Source: Amantichitinum ursilacus (GTDB lineage: Bacteria > Pseudomonadota > Gammaproteobacteria > Burkholderiales > Chitinibacteraceae). From it: 64,000 nucleotides of DNA. Location of the stretch: positions 248,001-312,000 of the forward strand of contig NZ_LAQT01000001.1 of assembly GCF_001294205.1 (NCBI RefSeq), read 5' to 3'. This document shows, one piece after another, positions 9,765 to 19,621 of the stretch. Numbering within the stretch: the first letter of the stretch is position 1; the number at the start of each line of letters is the position of its first letter. The position numbers were made by a program, and so were the translations under genes. The notes under the pieces are model-generated. The model was not told where the DNA came from. It was given only the letters and a program-made list of their open reading frames with translations, and did not search any database.

Positions 9765-12050
9765 ATGAAATTAAAAACGCTTTCCCTGTTGCTTGGCGCT
9801 GCACTGTCCGTGAGCGCACTCCCGGTATGGGCTATCGACGCATTCGTCGTTAAGGATATCCGCGTAGAAGGATTACAACGTACCGATGCGGGTACGGTTT
9901 TCAATTATCTGCCTCTTAAAGTCGGCGACACGCTCGACGACGAAAAGGCGCAGGCCGCCATCAAGGCGCTGTTCGCGACTGGCTTTTTCAACGATGTGCG
10001 CCTGGAGCGCAATGGTGAAGTGCTGGTGGTTACCGTCGACGAACGCCCCACTATCGCCCAGATCAACATCAATGGCTCCAAGCTGCTGGAGAAAGACCAG
10101 ATCAAGCAGGCGCTGGGTAGCCAGAACTTCACTGAAGGCCGTATTTTCGAGCAGGCCACGCTCGATGCCGCAGTGCAGGAACTCAAACAACAGTACTACT
10201 CGCGCGGCCGTTATTCGGTGATCGTCAAGACCACGGTAACGCGTCTCGAACGCAACCGCGTGGGTATCGAATTCAATATCTCGGAAGGCGCAACCGCGCT
10301 GATCCAGCAAGTCAACCTGGTCGGCGCCAAGGTCTTTAAAGAAAAAGACCTGCTGGGTGAGCTGTCGTTAAGCACACCGGGCTGGATGAGCTGGTATACC
10401 AAGGACGATCAGTATTCGCGCCAGAAATTCCAGGCTGATCTGGAAACCCTGCGTTCGTACTACATGGACCGCGGCTATCTCGAATTCAATATCGATTCGA
10501 CCCAGGTAGCGATCTCGGAAAGCAAGGAAGATGTTTTCCTGACGATCAATATCACCGAGGGTGAGAAGTACACCGTCACCGACGTCAAGTTCGCCGGCGA
10601 CAGCACCATCCCGCAGGCCGAGCTGGAAAAACTGGTCAAGATCAAGGCCGGTGAGACCTTCTCGCGCCAGAAACTGAACAAAGCCACTGCGGCAATCACC
10701 GATCGCTTGGGTGTTGACGGTTACGCGTTTGCCAACGTCAATGCCGTACCGGACGTCGACAAGGTTAACCACACCGTCGCGTTTACCTTCTACGTGGATC
10801 CGGGTCGTCGCGTTTACGTGCGCAATATCAACGTGGTTGGCAACACCATGACGCGGGATGAAGTGGTGCGCCGCGAGCTGCGTCAGGTTGAATCCGCGCC
10901 GTATGATGGCTCGAAGATCAAGCGTTCCAAGCAGCGCCTGGAACAGCTGGATTATTTCCAGGAAGTGGCCATCGACACCCCGCCGGTGCCCGATGCGCCC
11001 GATCAGGTCGACATGAACGTCCGCGTCACCGAAAAGAAAACCGGCCAGTTCAACATCGGTGCGGGCTATGGTCAGTCGGAAGGCGTGGTGTTGATCGCGT
11101 CGATTTCGCAGACCAACTTCCTGGGTAGCGGTAAACAGTTCTCGGCTGAATTCAACAACAGCTCGTCGCAGCGCGTGTATTCGCTAGGCTTGACTGACCC
11201 GTACGCGACGCCGGATGGCATCTCGATGGGCTGGAACTTCTACAAGCGCGATACCGATCCGTCGTACAACAACCTGGGTAACTACACCACCAATGGTTGG
11301 GGCGGTGCGCTCACGTTCGGCTTGCCGGTGACGGAAGAAAACCGCATCGGCTGGTCCTTCGGTTACGACAATCTGAAGATCGATACCACGACGTCGACCC
11401 CGGCCTATGTCGAGGACTTCGTCAACAAATACGGCAACAAAACCGGCACATTCAACTCCACGATCCGCTTTGCGCGTGACACGCGTGACAGCGCTTCGTA
11501 CCCCACGCAAGGCTGGTCGTTCAATACCTCGGCTGAAGCCTCGATCCCAGGTTCGGACCTCAAGTACTATCGCCTGAACGCCACCAGTCAGTACTGGGTG
11601 CCGATTGGCGAAGACTTTGCGGCGATGTGGAACCTGGCCGCCGGTTACGGCAATAGCTATGGCAACACCGACTTCCCGTTCTACAAGAACTTCTACGCCG
11701 GTGGTGTGAACTCGGTGCGCGGTTTCTCGTACGGCACGATTGGTCCGAAGGATGAATACGGCGACGGCATGGGCGGCAACAAGATGCTGACCAACAGCTT
11801 CGAGTTGTTCTTCCCGATGCCGGGCATGAAGAACGACCACAGCACGCGTCTGTCGGTATTTGCCGATTCGGGCGGCGTGTGGGGCCCGAACGACAAGTTC
11901 TCGTTCAGCGATAACCGTTATTCGGTGGGCGCCGCGTTCTCGTGGGTCTCGCCAATCGGTCCGCTCAAGTTCAGTATTGCCAAGCCGCTGAAGTCCAAGC
12001 CGGGCGATGAGACGGAATCGTTCCAGTTCCAGATCGGCAATATTTTCTGA
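9765..12050 (+). CDS. bamA: outer membrane protein assembly factor BamA
   Basis: 761 residues. A Sec signal peptide (MKLKTLSLLLGAALSVSALPVWA) precedes five POTRA domains (about 23-420; the first begins FVVKDIRVEGLQRTDAGTVF) and a 16-strand beta barrel to the C-terminus. The barrel contains SVRGFSYGTIGP (the conserved VRGF loop) and ends in Phe (QIGNIF), as expected for a Bam substrate. BamA folds and inserts outer-membrane beta-barrels. It lies 24 bases after rseP and 26 before skp, the standard order. Confidence 0.97.
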   Translation: MKLKTLSLLLGAALSVSALPVWAIDAFVVKDIRVEGLQRTDAGTVFNYLPLKVGDTLDDEKAQAAIKALFATGFFNDVRLERNGEVLVVTVDERPTIAQININGSKLLEKDQIKQALGSQNFTEGRIFEQATLDAAVQELKQQYYSRGRYSVIVKTTVTRLERNRVGIEFNISEGATALIQQVNLVGAKVFKEKDLLGELSLSTPGWMSWYTKDDQYSRQKFQADLETLRSYYMDRGYLEFNIDSTQVAISESKEDVFLTINITEGEKYTVTDVKFAGDSTIPQAELEKLVKIKAGETFSRQKLNKATAAITDRLGVDGYAFANVNAVPDVDKVNHTVAFTFYVDPGRRVYVRNINVVGNTMTRDEVVRRELRQVESAPYDGSKIKRSKQRLEQLDYFQEVAIDTPPVPDAPDQVDMNVRVTEKKTGQFNIGAGYGQSEGVVLIASISQTNFLGSGKQFSAEFNNSSSQRVYSLGLTDPYATPDGISMGWNFYKRDTDPSYNNLGNYTTNGWGGALTFGLPVTEENRIGWSFGYDNLKIDTTTSTPAYVEDFVNKYGNKTGTFNSTIRFARDTRDSASYPTQGWSFNTSAEASIPGSDLKYYRLNATSQYWVPIGEDFAAMWNLAAGYGNSYGNTDFPFYKNFYAGGVNSVRGFSYGTIGPKDEYGDGMGGNKMLTNSFELFFPMPGMKNDHSTRLSVFADSGGVWGPNDKFSFSDNRYSVGAAFSWVSPIGPLKFSIAKPLKSKPGDETESFQFQIGNIF

Positions 12051-12076
12051 CCGGATATAGAAAAGAGGTTGCAAGC

Positions 12077-12577
12077 ATGAAGTTAGCGCGACAGATCGGA
12101 ATGTTGTTGTGCGTTGCGTTAGTCTCGACTGCAGCGATGGCCGCTGATGTCGGTCTGCGCATCGGCTTTGTGGATACCGATCGCATCCTGAAAGAATCGG
12201 CGCCGGCAGCACGTGCGGCCAAGCGGCTGGAGAAGGAATTCGAAGGCCGCCGGCAAGACGTGCAAAAGCTGGCGGATCAGGGCAAAGCCCTGCAGGCGCA
12301 GCTCGACAAGGGCGGCCTGGCCGACGCGGATCGCAAGGACAAAGAGCGCCAGCTGGTCAAGCTTAACCTCGATTACCAACGGATGCAGCGCGAGCTTAAT
12401 GAAGACTTGAACTCGCGCCGCAATGAAGAGTTGTCGGGCATTCAGGAGCGTGTGAACAACGCGATCCAGCAAATTGCCAACAACGAAAAATATGATCTGA
12501 TCTTGCAGGAAGCGGCCTATCGCAGTCCGCGCATTGATATCACCGACAAGGTGCTCAAGCTGCTGTCAGACAAGTGA
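12077..12577 (+). CDS. skp: OmpH/Skp family periplasmic chaperone
   Basis: 166 residues with a signal peptide (about 1-22, ending AMA) and a mature start typical of Skp (LRIGFVDTDRILKES). The middle is a long charged coiled coil (AAKRLEKEFEGRRQDVQKL to NEDLNSRRNEEL) forming the tentacles of the trimeric chaperone. Skp holds unfolded outer-membrane proteins for BamA. It sits between bamA and lpxD as in most Gram-negative bacteria. Confidence 0.94.
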   Translation: MKLARQIGMLLCVALVSTAAMAADVGLRIGFVDTDRILKESAPAARAAKRLEKEFEGRRQDVQKLADQGKALQAQLDKGGLADADRKDKERQLVKLNLDYQRMQRELNEDLNSRRNEELSGIQERVNNAIQQIANNEKYDLILQEAAYRSPRIDITDKVLKLLSDK

Positions 12578-12584
12578 GCGGTGT

Positions 12585-13619
12585 ATGTTTTTATCAGAAT
12601 TAATTACCGCCCTCGGCGGCACCCTGCAGGGTGAGGATGTCCAGGTCAGCCGCATCGCGGCACTGGAAAACGCGCAGTCCGATGCGTTGACCTTCTTGTC
12701 CAATTCGCGCTTTAAAAGCCAGGCGCTGGCCAGTCAGGCCGCCGCACTGCTGATTCGCCCGGCCGATGCCGAGGGGATCAGCAAGCCGGCCATCCTTACC
12801 GATGACCCTTATCTGTACTACGCGCGCGCTGCCGCCTTGCTGCATCCGGCCCCGGCCGTGCAGCCCGGCATTCATCCGCGCGCCACGGTGGATGAAACCG
12901 CGCAAGTACATCCCAGCGCGCAGATCGGCCCCAATGTGGTGGTCGAGGCGGGCGCGGTGATCGGCGCTAATGTGGTGTTGCGCGCCAATGTATTTGTCGG
13001 CGCCAATGCGCAGATCGGCGCGGGCAGCATTCTTTATCCCAATGTCACATTGATGAACGAATGTATTTTGGGCGAGCGCTGCATTTTGCATCCGGGCGCA
13101 GTCATCGGCGCGGATGGTTTCGGTAACGCGTGGGCCAAGGATCATTGGGAAAAAATCCCGCAAATTGGCCGTGTGGTGCTGGGCAATGACGTCGAGATCG
13201 GCGCCAATGCCACGGTCGATCGCGGCGCGATTGACGACACCGTGCTCAGCAACGGCGTGCGTATTGATAACCTGGTCATGCTGGGCCACAACGTCCACGT
13301 CGGGGAACACACCGCCATGGCCGCCATGAGTGGCATTTCGGGTTCGGTGCGCATCGGCGCGCGTTGCCAGTTTGGCGGCGCTACGCGTATGGGCGGCCAT
13401 ATCGAGATTGGCGACGACGTCATCTTGTTGAATTCGGCGCTGGTGTCCAAGTCGATCCGCAACAAAGGTATTTACGCGGGTAGCCCCGTGCAGACCCACG
13501 ATCAGTGGCTCAAAAACGCCGCGCATTTGCGGCACCTTGATGCACTGAGCGGCAAGGTCAAACAACTGGAAAAAAAGCTGGCGGCGCAAGACACTGCCGC
13601 GGCGCAGGAGGAAGAATGA
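12585..13619 (+). CDS. lpxD: UDP-3-O-(3-hydroxyacyl)glucosamine N-acyltransferase
   Basis: 344 residues. Third step of lipid A synthesis: transfers a second hydroxyacyl chain from ACP. The N-terminal uridine-binding domain (LGGTLQGED, then [12 protein letters not shown]) is followed by a left-handed hexapeptide-repeat helix (about 100-310) containing the catalytic His region [18 protein letters not shown]-terminal helix covers about 320-344. The ATG at 12585 starts seven bases after skp. The stop overlaps fabZ by four bases. Confidence 0.96.
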   Translation: MFLSELITALGGTLQGEDVQVSRIAALENAQSDALTFLSNSRFKSQALASQAAALLIRPADAEGISKPAILTDDPYLYYARAAALLHPAPAVQPGIHPRATVDETAQVHPSAQIGPNVVVEAGAVIGANVVLRANVFVGANAQIGAGSILYPNVTLMNECILGERCILHPGAVIGADGFGNAWAKDHWEKIPQIGRVVLGNDVEIGANATVDRGAIDDTVLSNGVRIDNLVMLGHNVHVGEHTAMAAMSGISGSVRIGARCQFGGATRMGGHIEIGDDVILLNSALVSKSIRNKGIYAGSPVQTHDQWLKNAAHLRHLDALSGKVKQLEKKLAAQDTAAAQEEE

Positions 13620-14074
13620 GCGAAACAATGGATATCAATGAAATCATCAAATACTTACCGCACCGGTATCCATTTTTGCTGATTGACCGCGTTATCGAAC
13701 TTGAACTGGGCAAGTCGATCAAGGCCATCAAGAACGTCACCATCAACGAGCCGTTCTTTCCGGGCCATTTTCCGGGCTATCCGGTCATGCCGGGCGTGCT
13801 GATCATGGAAGCGCTGGCGCAAGCCGCTGGCGTGCTGTCGTTTAAAAGCGATGGCAAAGAGCCCGATGGTAGCTCGTTGTATTTCTTTGCCGGCATCGAC
13901 AATGCGCGCTTCAAGCGCCAGGTGGTGCCCGGTGATCAATTAACGCTTTGCGTCGAGCTGCTGCAGTCCAAGCGTGGCATTTACAAGTACGCGGCCAAGG
14001 CCTATGTCGGCACCGAGCTGGCGGCGGAAGCCGAGCTGTTGTGCGCAGAACGCAAGGTTAACAAGAGCCTGTAA
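13616..14074 (+). CDS. fabZ: 3-hydroxyacyl-[acyl-carrier-protein] dehydratase FabZ
   Basis: 152 residues, hot-dog fold. Dehydrates 3-hydroxyacyl-ACP, competing with LpxA/LpxD for the same hydroxyacyl-ACP pool. Signature [13 protein letters not shown] and the active-site block [25 protein letters not shown] (catalytic His and Glu) are clear. ATGA overlap with lpxD indicates translational coupling, which keeps fatty-acid and lipid A supply linked. GGAGG lies just upstream of the start. Confidence 0.96.
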   Translation: MSETMDINEIIKYLPHRYPFLLIDRVIELELGKSIKAIKNVTINEPFFPGHFPGYPVMPGVLIMEALAQAAGVLSFKSDGKEPDGSSLYFFAGIDNARFKRQVVPGDQLTLCVELLQSKRGIYKYAAKAYVGTELAAEAELLCAERKVNKSL

Positions 14075-14111
14075 CCGCGCCAGAGCAAGACCCATCAGGC
14101 AGGCAGTTGCG

Positions 14112-14128
14112 GCGGGCGTTATGCCCGC
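14112..14128 (+). other. short hairpin between fabZ and lpxA
   Basis: GCGGGC (14112-14117) and GCCCGC (14123-14128) form a six-pair stem with a five-base loop, followed by TTCATCCTTTC. It is 24 bases before the lpxA start. It could modulate lpxA expression, but nothing else supports this. Confidence 0.3.
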
Positions 14129-14152
14129 TTCATCCTTTCAGGACCCGCATTT

Positions 14153-14929
14153 ATGGCACATATTCATCCCGCCGCCGTGGTTGATCCGCGCGCGGTTCTG
14201 CATGACAGCGTGGTGGTCGGCCCGTACGCCATTATTGGTGGCGATGTCACGATAGGCGCGGATACCGTGGTCGATGCGCACGTGGTCATCAGTGGCGTGA
14301 CCACCATTGGCGCACGCAATCGCTTTCACTCGTTTGGCAGCATCGGTTGCGACCCGCAAGACAAAAAGTACAAGGGCGAACCGACCCGGCTAACCATCGG
14401 TGATGGCAATACGTTTTTCCAGTACGTCACCGTCTCGACCGGCACTACGCAAGACGAAGGCCTGACGCGCATAGGTGACAACAACTGGATCATGGCCTAC
14501 GTGCATGTGGCGCACGATTGCCGCATTGGCAGCAACACCATCTTTGCCAATAACGTCACGCTGGCAGGCCATGTCCACGTAGAAGACTGGGTGTTCCTCG
14601 GTGGCTTTACCACCGTGCACCAGTTCTGCCGCATCGGCGCGCACGCGATGAGCGCGTTTACCGCCGCAATTTCGCAAGATGTGCCGCCGTTTGTGGTCGC
14701 CGCAGGCAATCGCGCCAAGCCGGCCGGCGTGCATAGCGAAGGCATGCGCCGTCACGGCTATAGCGCTGAGCAGATCAGCGCGGTCAAGCGTGCCTACAAA
14801 GCTATTTATCGGCAATCGCTGAGCATGGAAGACGCGCAAGCGGCGCTGGCCGAGATGGCGCAAAGCTCGCCTGAAGTGGGCCAGATGCTGGCATTTGTGC
14901 AAGCCAGCGACCGTGGCATTATCCGTTGA
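14153..14929 (+). CDS. lpxA: acyl-ACP--UDP-N-acetylglucosamine O-acyltransferase
   Basis: 258 residues. First committed step of lipid A synthesis. The N-terminus MAHIHPAAVVDPRAVL begins a hexapeptide beta-helix; the catalytic His is in the block MAYVHVAHDCRIGSNTI and the FTTVHQFCRIGAHAM stretch follows. The C-terminal helical domain (about 190-258) ends IIR. Length is within the family norm. It lies between fabZ and lpxB as in many proteobacteria. Confidence 0.97.
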   Translation: MAHIHPAAVVDPRAVLHDSVVVGPYAIIGGDVTIGADTVVDAHVVISGVTTIGARNRFHSFGSIGCDPQDKKYKGEPTRLTIGDGNTFFQYVTVSTGTTQDEGLTRIGDNNWIMAYVHVAHDCRIGSNTIFANNVTLAGHVHVEDWVFLGGFTTVHQFCRIGAHAMSAFTAAISQDVPPFVVAAGNRAKPAGVHSEGMRRHGYSAEQISAVKRAYKAIYRQSLSMEDAQAALAEMAQSSPEVGQMLAFVQASDRGIIR

Positions 14930-14978
14930 GCCGCGCCCGCGCTGGCTTGTTTGTTAACTCTGTACACCGTGTGAGCCG

Positions 14979-16163
14979 ATGATAGATCGACTCTTTCCGC
15001 AAGCGGGCGGTCATCCGCGTATTGCCATTGTCGCGGGCGAAGCCTCGGGCGATCTGCTGGGCGCTGCGCTGATTGAAGCGCTACGTCAACGTTTGCCCAA
15101 CGCCATTTACAGCGGCATTGCGGGCCCGCGTATGAAAGCCGAAGGCGCGCACAGCGTGGTGCCGATGGAAAAGCTGGCCGTGCGCGGCTATGCCGAGGTG
15201 ATCAAACATCTGCCCGAGCTGCTGCGTATCCGGCGCGAGCTGAAAGACGCCATCCTGCGCGAGAAACCCGATCTGGTGATCGGCATCGATGCGCCCGATT
15301 TCAATCTGGGCCTCGAAGCTGCGTGCAAAGCCGCAGGCATTCCGGTGGTGCATTACGTCAGCCCATCGATCTGGGCGTGGCGCTCCGAGCGGCTGAAGAA
15401 AATTGGCCAGTCGGTGTCGCACGTGCTGTTGCTGTTTCCGTTTGAAGAAGCGCTGTACCGCCAGGCGGGCATTCCCGCCACCTATGTCGGCCATCCGCTG
15501 GCCGACCAGTTTCCGCTGCAGCCCGATCAACCGGCGTTGCGCGAGACGCTGGGCGTGCCCGTCGCATCGACCGTGTTCGCCATGCTGCCGGGCAGTCGCC
15601 AGAGCGAACTGGCGCTGCACGCGGCGTTGTTTGTCGAAACCGCGCGCAAACTGTTTGAACGCTATCCCAGCGCCGTCTTTCTGGTGCCGTTTATCACGCG
15701 TGAAACGCGCGATATGTTCGAAACCGAAATGTGGAAGCAGGGCGCGCAAGAACTGCCTTTCCGCTTGATGTTCGGGCACGCGCATGAAGCCATGCAGGCG
15801 TCCGACGCCATCGTGGTAGCGTCCGGCACCGCCGCGCTGGAAGCCATGCTGGCCAAACGCCCGACGGTGGTCACCTACCGGTTGACCAACTTCACCTATC
15901 GCATGGTGCGCAAAAAGATTAAAACGCCTTACATCAGCTTGCCCAACGCTTTGGCGGCGCGCTTTGTGGTGCCCGAATTACTGCAATACGAAGCCACCGC
16001 CGACAATATCGTCCAGGCGGTTTCCAACATGATCGATGACAAGCGCTTCGCGGCGCAGATCAACGCGTGTTTCACCGAGTTTCATGAGCAATTGCGCTGC
16101 GGCGCGGCCGACCGTGCCGCCGACGCGGTGGTCAAGGTTCTGGGGAAAGGACGTGCCGGCTAA
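14979..16163 (+). CDS. lpxB: lipid-A-disaccharide synthase
   Basis: 394 residues, GT19 glycosyltransferase that joins UDP-2,3-diacylglucosamine and lipid X. Motifs include [44 protein letters not shown] and FVGHPL-like [10 protein letters not shown], plus LLPGSRQSE in the sugar-nucleotide domain. The upstream 49 bases hold no strong hairpin. The 3' end overlaps the GTG start of rnhB by 11 bases. Confidence 0.96.
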   Translation: MIDRLFPQAGGHPRIAIVAGEASGDLLGAALIEALRQRLPNAIYSGIAGPRMKAEGAHSVVPMEKLAVRGYAEVIKHLPELLRIRRELKDAILREKPDLVIGIDAPDFNLGLEAACKAAGIPVVHYVSPSIWAWRSERLKKIGQSVSHVLLLFPFEEALYRQAGIPATYVGHPLADQFPLQPDQPALRETLGVPVASTVFAMLPGSRQSELALHAALFVETARKLFERYPSAVFLVPFITRETRDMFETEMWKQGAQELPFRLMFGHAHEAMQASDAIVVASGTAALEAMLAKRPTVVTYRLTNFTYRMVRKKIKTPYISLPNALAARFVVPELLQYEATADNIVQAVSNMIDDKRFAAQINACFTEFHEQLRCGAADRAADAVVKVLGKGRAG

Positions 16164-16767
16164 TCCGATCACGGCAAGCAAGCCGATCAAACTGGTGTGT
16201 GGTGTCGACGAAGCCGGACGCGGGCCGCTGGCGGGGTCGGTGTTTGCCGCGGCGGTGATCTTGCCGCAGCGCCATCGCATCAAGGGGCTGGACGATTCCA
16301 AAAAGCTGAGCGAAGCACAGCGCGAAAAGCTGTTTCCGCAAATCCAGGAAAAAGCGCTGGCCTGGTCCATCGCCTTTGCCACGCATGAAGAAATCGATCA
16401 GATCAATATTCTGCAGGCCACCATGCTGGCCATGCAGCGCGCCGTGTCGGGCCTGCATACACCGCCCGAACTGGCGTTGATCGACGGCAATCGCGCGCCG
16501 CAATTGTCGTGCGAAGTCCAAACCATCATAGGCGGCGATGCGCTGCAGGCGTGCATTTCGGCCGCGTCCATCCTGGCCAAAGTGGCGCGCGATCGCGAGC
16601 TGCTGCAGCACCACGAAACCTGGCCCGATTATGGTTTCGCCCGCCATAAAGGCTACGGCACCCCCGAACATCTGGCCGCGCTCAAACGCCTCGGGCCGTG
16701 TCCGATTCACCGCAACAGCTTTGCTCCGGTGCGCATGGCCGTCGCACAAATGTCGCTCTGGGAGTAA
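16153..16767 (+). CDS. rnhB: ribonuclease HII
   Basis: 204 residues. Cleaves RNA in RNA/DNA hybrids and at single ribonucleotides. The active-site motif [13 protein letters not shown] (Asp, Glu) lies near residue 15, then DSKKLSE and [12 protein letters not shown] with further metal-binding acidic residues. The GTG at 16153 is chosen: GGGGA is six bases upstream and the protein has family length. A longer frame running into lpxB is not conserved. Overlap with lpxB by 11 bases indicates coupling; this ends the large cluster. Confidence 0.95.
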   Translation: MPANPITASKPIKLVCGVDEAGRGPLAGSVFAAAVILPQRHRIKGLDDSKKLSEAQREKLFPQIQEKALAWSIAFATHEEIDQINILQATMLAMQRAVSGLHTPPELALIDGNRAPQLSCEVQTIIGGDALQACISAASILAKVARDRELLQHHETWPDYGFARHKGYGTPEHLAALKRLGPCPIHRNSFAPVRMAVAQMSLWE

Positions 16768-16972
16768 GCCTGGGTTGTCGCTTACAAGCCCTTGCCTCTA
16801 AACTGCGGGAATGCGGGATAAATGACATCCGGATAAGGGGCCACAAACGTTGGTGGTATCACGGATGTCTGTGTTGATCAGGCGCACAGCAGCGCGCTGG
16901 TCTACATAGAAAAATCAAAGCGCCGTTACTCACGGCAGACCCCCGGAATTCAATACAGGGAACACACGGCGC

Positions 16973-17833
16973 ATGTTCGTCATCATTGGTTATATTTTCA
17001 TGGTCGCCTGTATTTTTGGCGCCTATGCGGCACACGGCGGCGAATTGGGCGTGCTGTGGCAACCGGTCGAAATCATCATTATTTTTGGTGGCGGTATTGG
17101 CGCCACCATCGTCGGCTATGGCGGCAAGCCGATGAAGGCTTTCCTCAAGTCGATTCCCTTGCTGTTTAAAGGCCCGCCTTACAACAAAAACTTTTATATG
17201 GATTTGTTTGCGCTGATGTTTGAGCTGCTGTCCAAAATTCGTAAAGAAGGTTTGATGTCGATTGAAGGCGATGTGGAAGATCCGCATAACAGCCCGGTCT
17301 TCAGCAAATATCCCAAAGTGGCGCATGACCACCATCTGGTCGAATTCATCACCGATTATTTGCGATTGATGGTGGGCGGTAACCTCAACGCGTTTGAAAT
17401 CGAAAACCTGATGGATGTGGAAATCGACACCCACCATCACGAAGCCGCCGACCCGGTCACCGTGGTGACCAAACTGGCCGATGGCTTGCCCGCTTTCGGT
17501 ATTGTGGCGGCGGTGATGGGCGTGGTGCACACCATGGGTTCGCTGCACTTGCCGCCGTCCGAGCTGGGCAAGCTAATTGGCGCAGCGCTGGTGGGTACGT
17601 TTATGGGTATTTTGCTGGCCTACGGTTTTGTCGGCCCGCTGGCGGCCATTCTGGAAGCGCGCAATGCCGCCGTGCACCAGGCGTTTACCGTCATCAAGAC
17701 CACCATGCTGGCCAGCCTGAATGGCTATGCGCCGCAAGTGGCGGTGGAATTTGGTCGCAAAGCGCTTAACTCCACCGAGCGCCCCAGCTTTAAAGAGCTG
17801 GAAGAATTCGTGAAGAACGCCAAATCCAAGTAA
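16973..17833 (+). CDS. motA: flagellar motor stator protein MotA
   Basis: 286 residues, the usual size for MotA of the E. coli type. Four membrane helices are visible: N-terminal FVIIGYIFMVACIFGAY, then IIIIFGGGIGATIVGYG, and two near residues 165-215 (AVMGVVHTMGSL and the FMGILLAYGFVGPLAAILEAR stretch). The conserved prolines and the cytoplasmic charged loop (RKEGLMSIEGDVEDP) for FliG contact are present. With MotB it forms the proton-driven stator. No canonical sigma-28 promoter with correct spacing is seen in the 205 bases upstream. Confidence 0.95.
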   Translation: MFVIIGYIFMVACIFGAYAAHGGELGVLWQPVEIIIIFGGGIGATIVGYGGKPMKAFLKSIPLLFKGPPYNKNFYMDLFALMFELLSKIRKEGLMSIEGDVEDPHNSPVFSKYPKVAHDHHLVEFITDYLRLMVGGNLNAFEIENLMDVEIDTHHHEAADPVTVVTKLADGLPAFGIVAAVMGVVHTMGSLHLPPSELGKLIGAALVGTFMGILLAYGFVGPLAAILEARNAAVHQAFTVIKTTMLASLNGYAPQVAVEFGRKALNSTERPSFKELEEFVKNAKSK

Positions 17834-17857
17834 ACCCTGGCGCTGATCCGATCAACC

Positions 17858-17887
17858 AACGCCGCGCAGCCTGGCTGCTGCGGCGTT
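17858..17887 (+). other. hairpin in the motA-motB intergenic space
   Basis: AACGCCGC-CAGC on the left pairs with GCTG-CGGCGTT on the right, with a two-base bulge. It ends 19 bases before motB and lacks a T-run. It could tune motB translation or partially terminate. Confidence 0.35.
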
Positions 17888-17906
17888 CTGCCTTGCAGGG
17901 GCAACC

Positions 17907-18908
17907 ATGAGCGACGACTCACAACGTCCCATTATCGTAAAGCGCATCAAGAAGGGCGAACACGGCCACCACGGCGGCGCGTGGAAAATTGCCTACGCCG
18001 ATTTCATGACCGCCATGATGGCGTTCTTTTTGCTGATGTGGCTGCTGGGTTCAGTTTCCAAAGGCAATCTGAAAGGCATTGCCGATTACTTTTCCAATCC
18101 GCTCAAGATTGCGCGGCGTGGTGGCGAAGGCGCGGGCGATGCCGATTCGCTGGTTAAAGGCGGCGGCAAAGATCTGACGCAGCAAGTGGGCCAGATGAAA
18201 AAGGGCGCGGTGCAGCAAGACGAGCAGGCCAAAGATCGCCGACGCCTGTCCGAGCTGCAGAAAAAATTCCAGGCCATGATGGATGACAAGGCCAAAACCA
18301 ACAGCAAGCTGGCGCAATTTAAAAACCAGCTCAAGCTGGATATGGTGGCCGAGGGCTTGCGTATTCAGATCGTCGATGCGCAAAACCGCCCGATGTTCAA
18401 ATCCGGCAGCAGCGAGCTCGAACCGTATGCGCGCGATATTCTTGATGAAATCGGCAAGCTGCTGGTGGATGTGCCCAACGATATTTCGCTGTCCGGCCAT
18501 ACCGACGCCGCGCAATTTGCCGGGGGCCAACGCGGCTTTAGCAACTGGGAACTCTCGGCCGACCGCGCCAATGCATCACGCCGCGAATTGATCGATGGCG
18601 CAGGCGTGCCCGGCGAAAAAGTACTGCGCGTAAATGGCTTTGCCGACCAGATTCCGCTGGATAAAGGCAATATCTATGCGCCGGTTAACCGTCGCATCAG
18701 CATCGTGGTGCTGAACAAAGAAGCTGCTGACGAAATCCGCAGCCAGGCTGGTGTGTCACAAGACGCCTCGGCTCCGGCCGATGCCGCCAATCCGGGCGCG
18801 GCCGCCATGGCCACCACGCCGGATGCGCCAGCCGCCCCGGCCACGTCCACCACCGGGCGCGTGGCCGGCCCCGCCAACGCCCATCCCGTCGCACCTGCTC
18901 ACGAGTAA
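17907..18908 (+). CDS. motB: flagellar motor stator protein MotB
   Basis: 333 residues. A single membrane helix (about 30-52) carries the proton-binding Asp in AYADFMTAMMAFFLLMW. The C-terminal OmpA-like peptidoglycan-binding domain (about 150-270) includes LSGHTDAAQF, NWELSADRANASRREL and NRRISIVVL. The last 60 residues are an Ala/Pro-rich tail of low complexity, which is common in betaproteobacterial MotB. It anchors the MotA/MotB stator to the wall. The last base of its stop codon is the first base of the next ATG. Confidence 0.95.
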   Translation: MSDDSQRPIIVKRIKKGEHGHHGGAWKIAYADFMTAMMAFFLLMWLLGSVSKGNLKGIADYFSNPLKIARRGGEGAGDADSLVKGGGKDLTQQVGQMKKGAVQQDEQAKDRRRLSELQKKFQAMMDDKAKTNSKLAQFKNQLKLDMVAEGLRIQIVDAQNRPMFKSGSSELEPYARDILDEIGKLLVDVPNDISLSGHTDAAQFAGGQRGFSNWELSADRANASRRELIDGAGVPGEKVLRVNGFADQIPLDKGNIYAPVNRRISIVVLNKEAADEIRSQAGVSQDASAPADAANPGAAAMATTPDAPAAPATSTTGRVAGPANAHPVAPAHE

Positions 18909-19621
18909 TGTCTCAGCCGCTGCGGTTTGTCTTGCTGCAACTGGCCGCGGTGCTGCTGGCGTTCTGGCTGCTACCGCGCGCCGGGGTGCTTGATCAGGCC
19001 ATCACGGCGGGTCTGCTGGCTGCCGTCGTTGCCCGCGTAGTGCACGACCGGCGCTGGTGGATGCTGATCCACGCGGTTTTCCCTGTCGCCATTGTCGGCG
19101 CACTGGCGCTGGACGTACCGCCCTGGGTCTGGCTGGTCGCCTTTGTACTGATGTTTGTGGTGTATTCCGGCGCGGTGCGCAGCCGCGTGCCGCTCTATCT
19201 CAGCAATCAGCATGCGCTGGGCAAACTGTCCGAACATATTCCGCCCAATGCGCGGCTACTTGATATTGGCGCGGGCACCGGCACGGTGCTGGCGTGGTTA
19301 CGCCGCCAGCGGCCCGACGTGCAACTGAGCGGCATCGAACTGGCCTGGTTGCCTTGGCTGATTGGCCGTTTGCGTCTGGGCAAAGCCGCCACCTGGTTGC
19401 GCGGCGATGCCATGGCGCTCAACCTGGGCGGGTATGACGTCATCTATGCCTATCTCTCGCCAGAGCCGATGGCCGATCTGTGGCTTAAACTGCAACAAGA
19501 GTGGCAGCCGGGCAGCCGTCTGATCAGCAACAGCTTTGCAATCCCCGGTGTTCCGCCTGACGAGATCGTCACCGTCGAAGACTGGAAAAACAGCAGACTT
19601 TATATATGGCATCACCGATGA
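18908..19621 (+). CDS. membrane-associated class I SAM-dependent methyltransferase
   Basis: 237 residues. The first about 85 residues are hydrophobic, with three probable membrane helices. The rest is a Rossmann methyltransferase domain with motif I LLDIGAGTGTVLAWL (about residue 117) and the acidic residue after strand 2 in LSGIELAWL. The substrate cannot be told. It overlaps motB by one base and the next HDOD gene by four (ATGA), so it is probably cotranscribed with the motor genes. The family with N-terminal helices is widespread in betaproteobacteria but uncharacterised as far as I know. Confidence 0.75.
   Translation: MSQPLRFVLLQLAAVLLAFWLLPRAGVLDQAITAGLLAAVVARVVHDRRWWMLIHAVFPVAIVGALALDVPPWVWLVAFVLMFVVYSGAVRSRVPLYLSNQHALGKLSEHIPPNARLLDIGAGTGTVLAWLRRQRPDVQLSGIELAWLPWLIGRLRLGKAATWLRGDAMALNLGGYDVIYAYLSPEPMADLWLKLQQEWQPGSRLISNSFAIPGVPPDEIVTVEDWKNSRLYIWHHR

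Noticed and set aside
16799-16822. Possible sigma-28 promoter for motA (TAAA ... GATAA)
   Set aside because: The distance between the two elements is four bases too short and the GCC before GATAA is missing.
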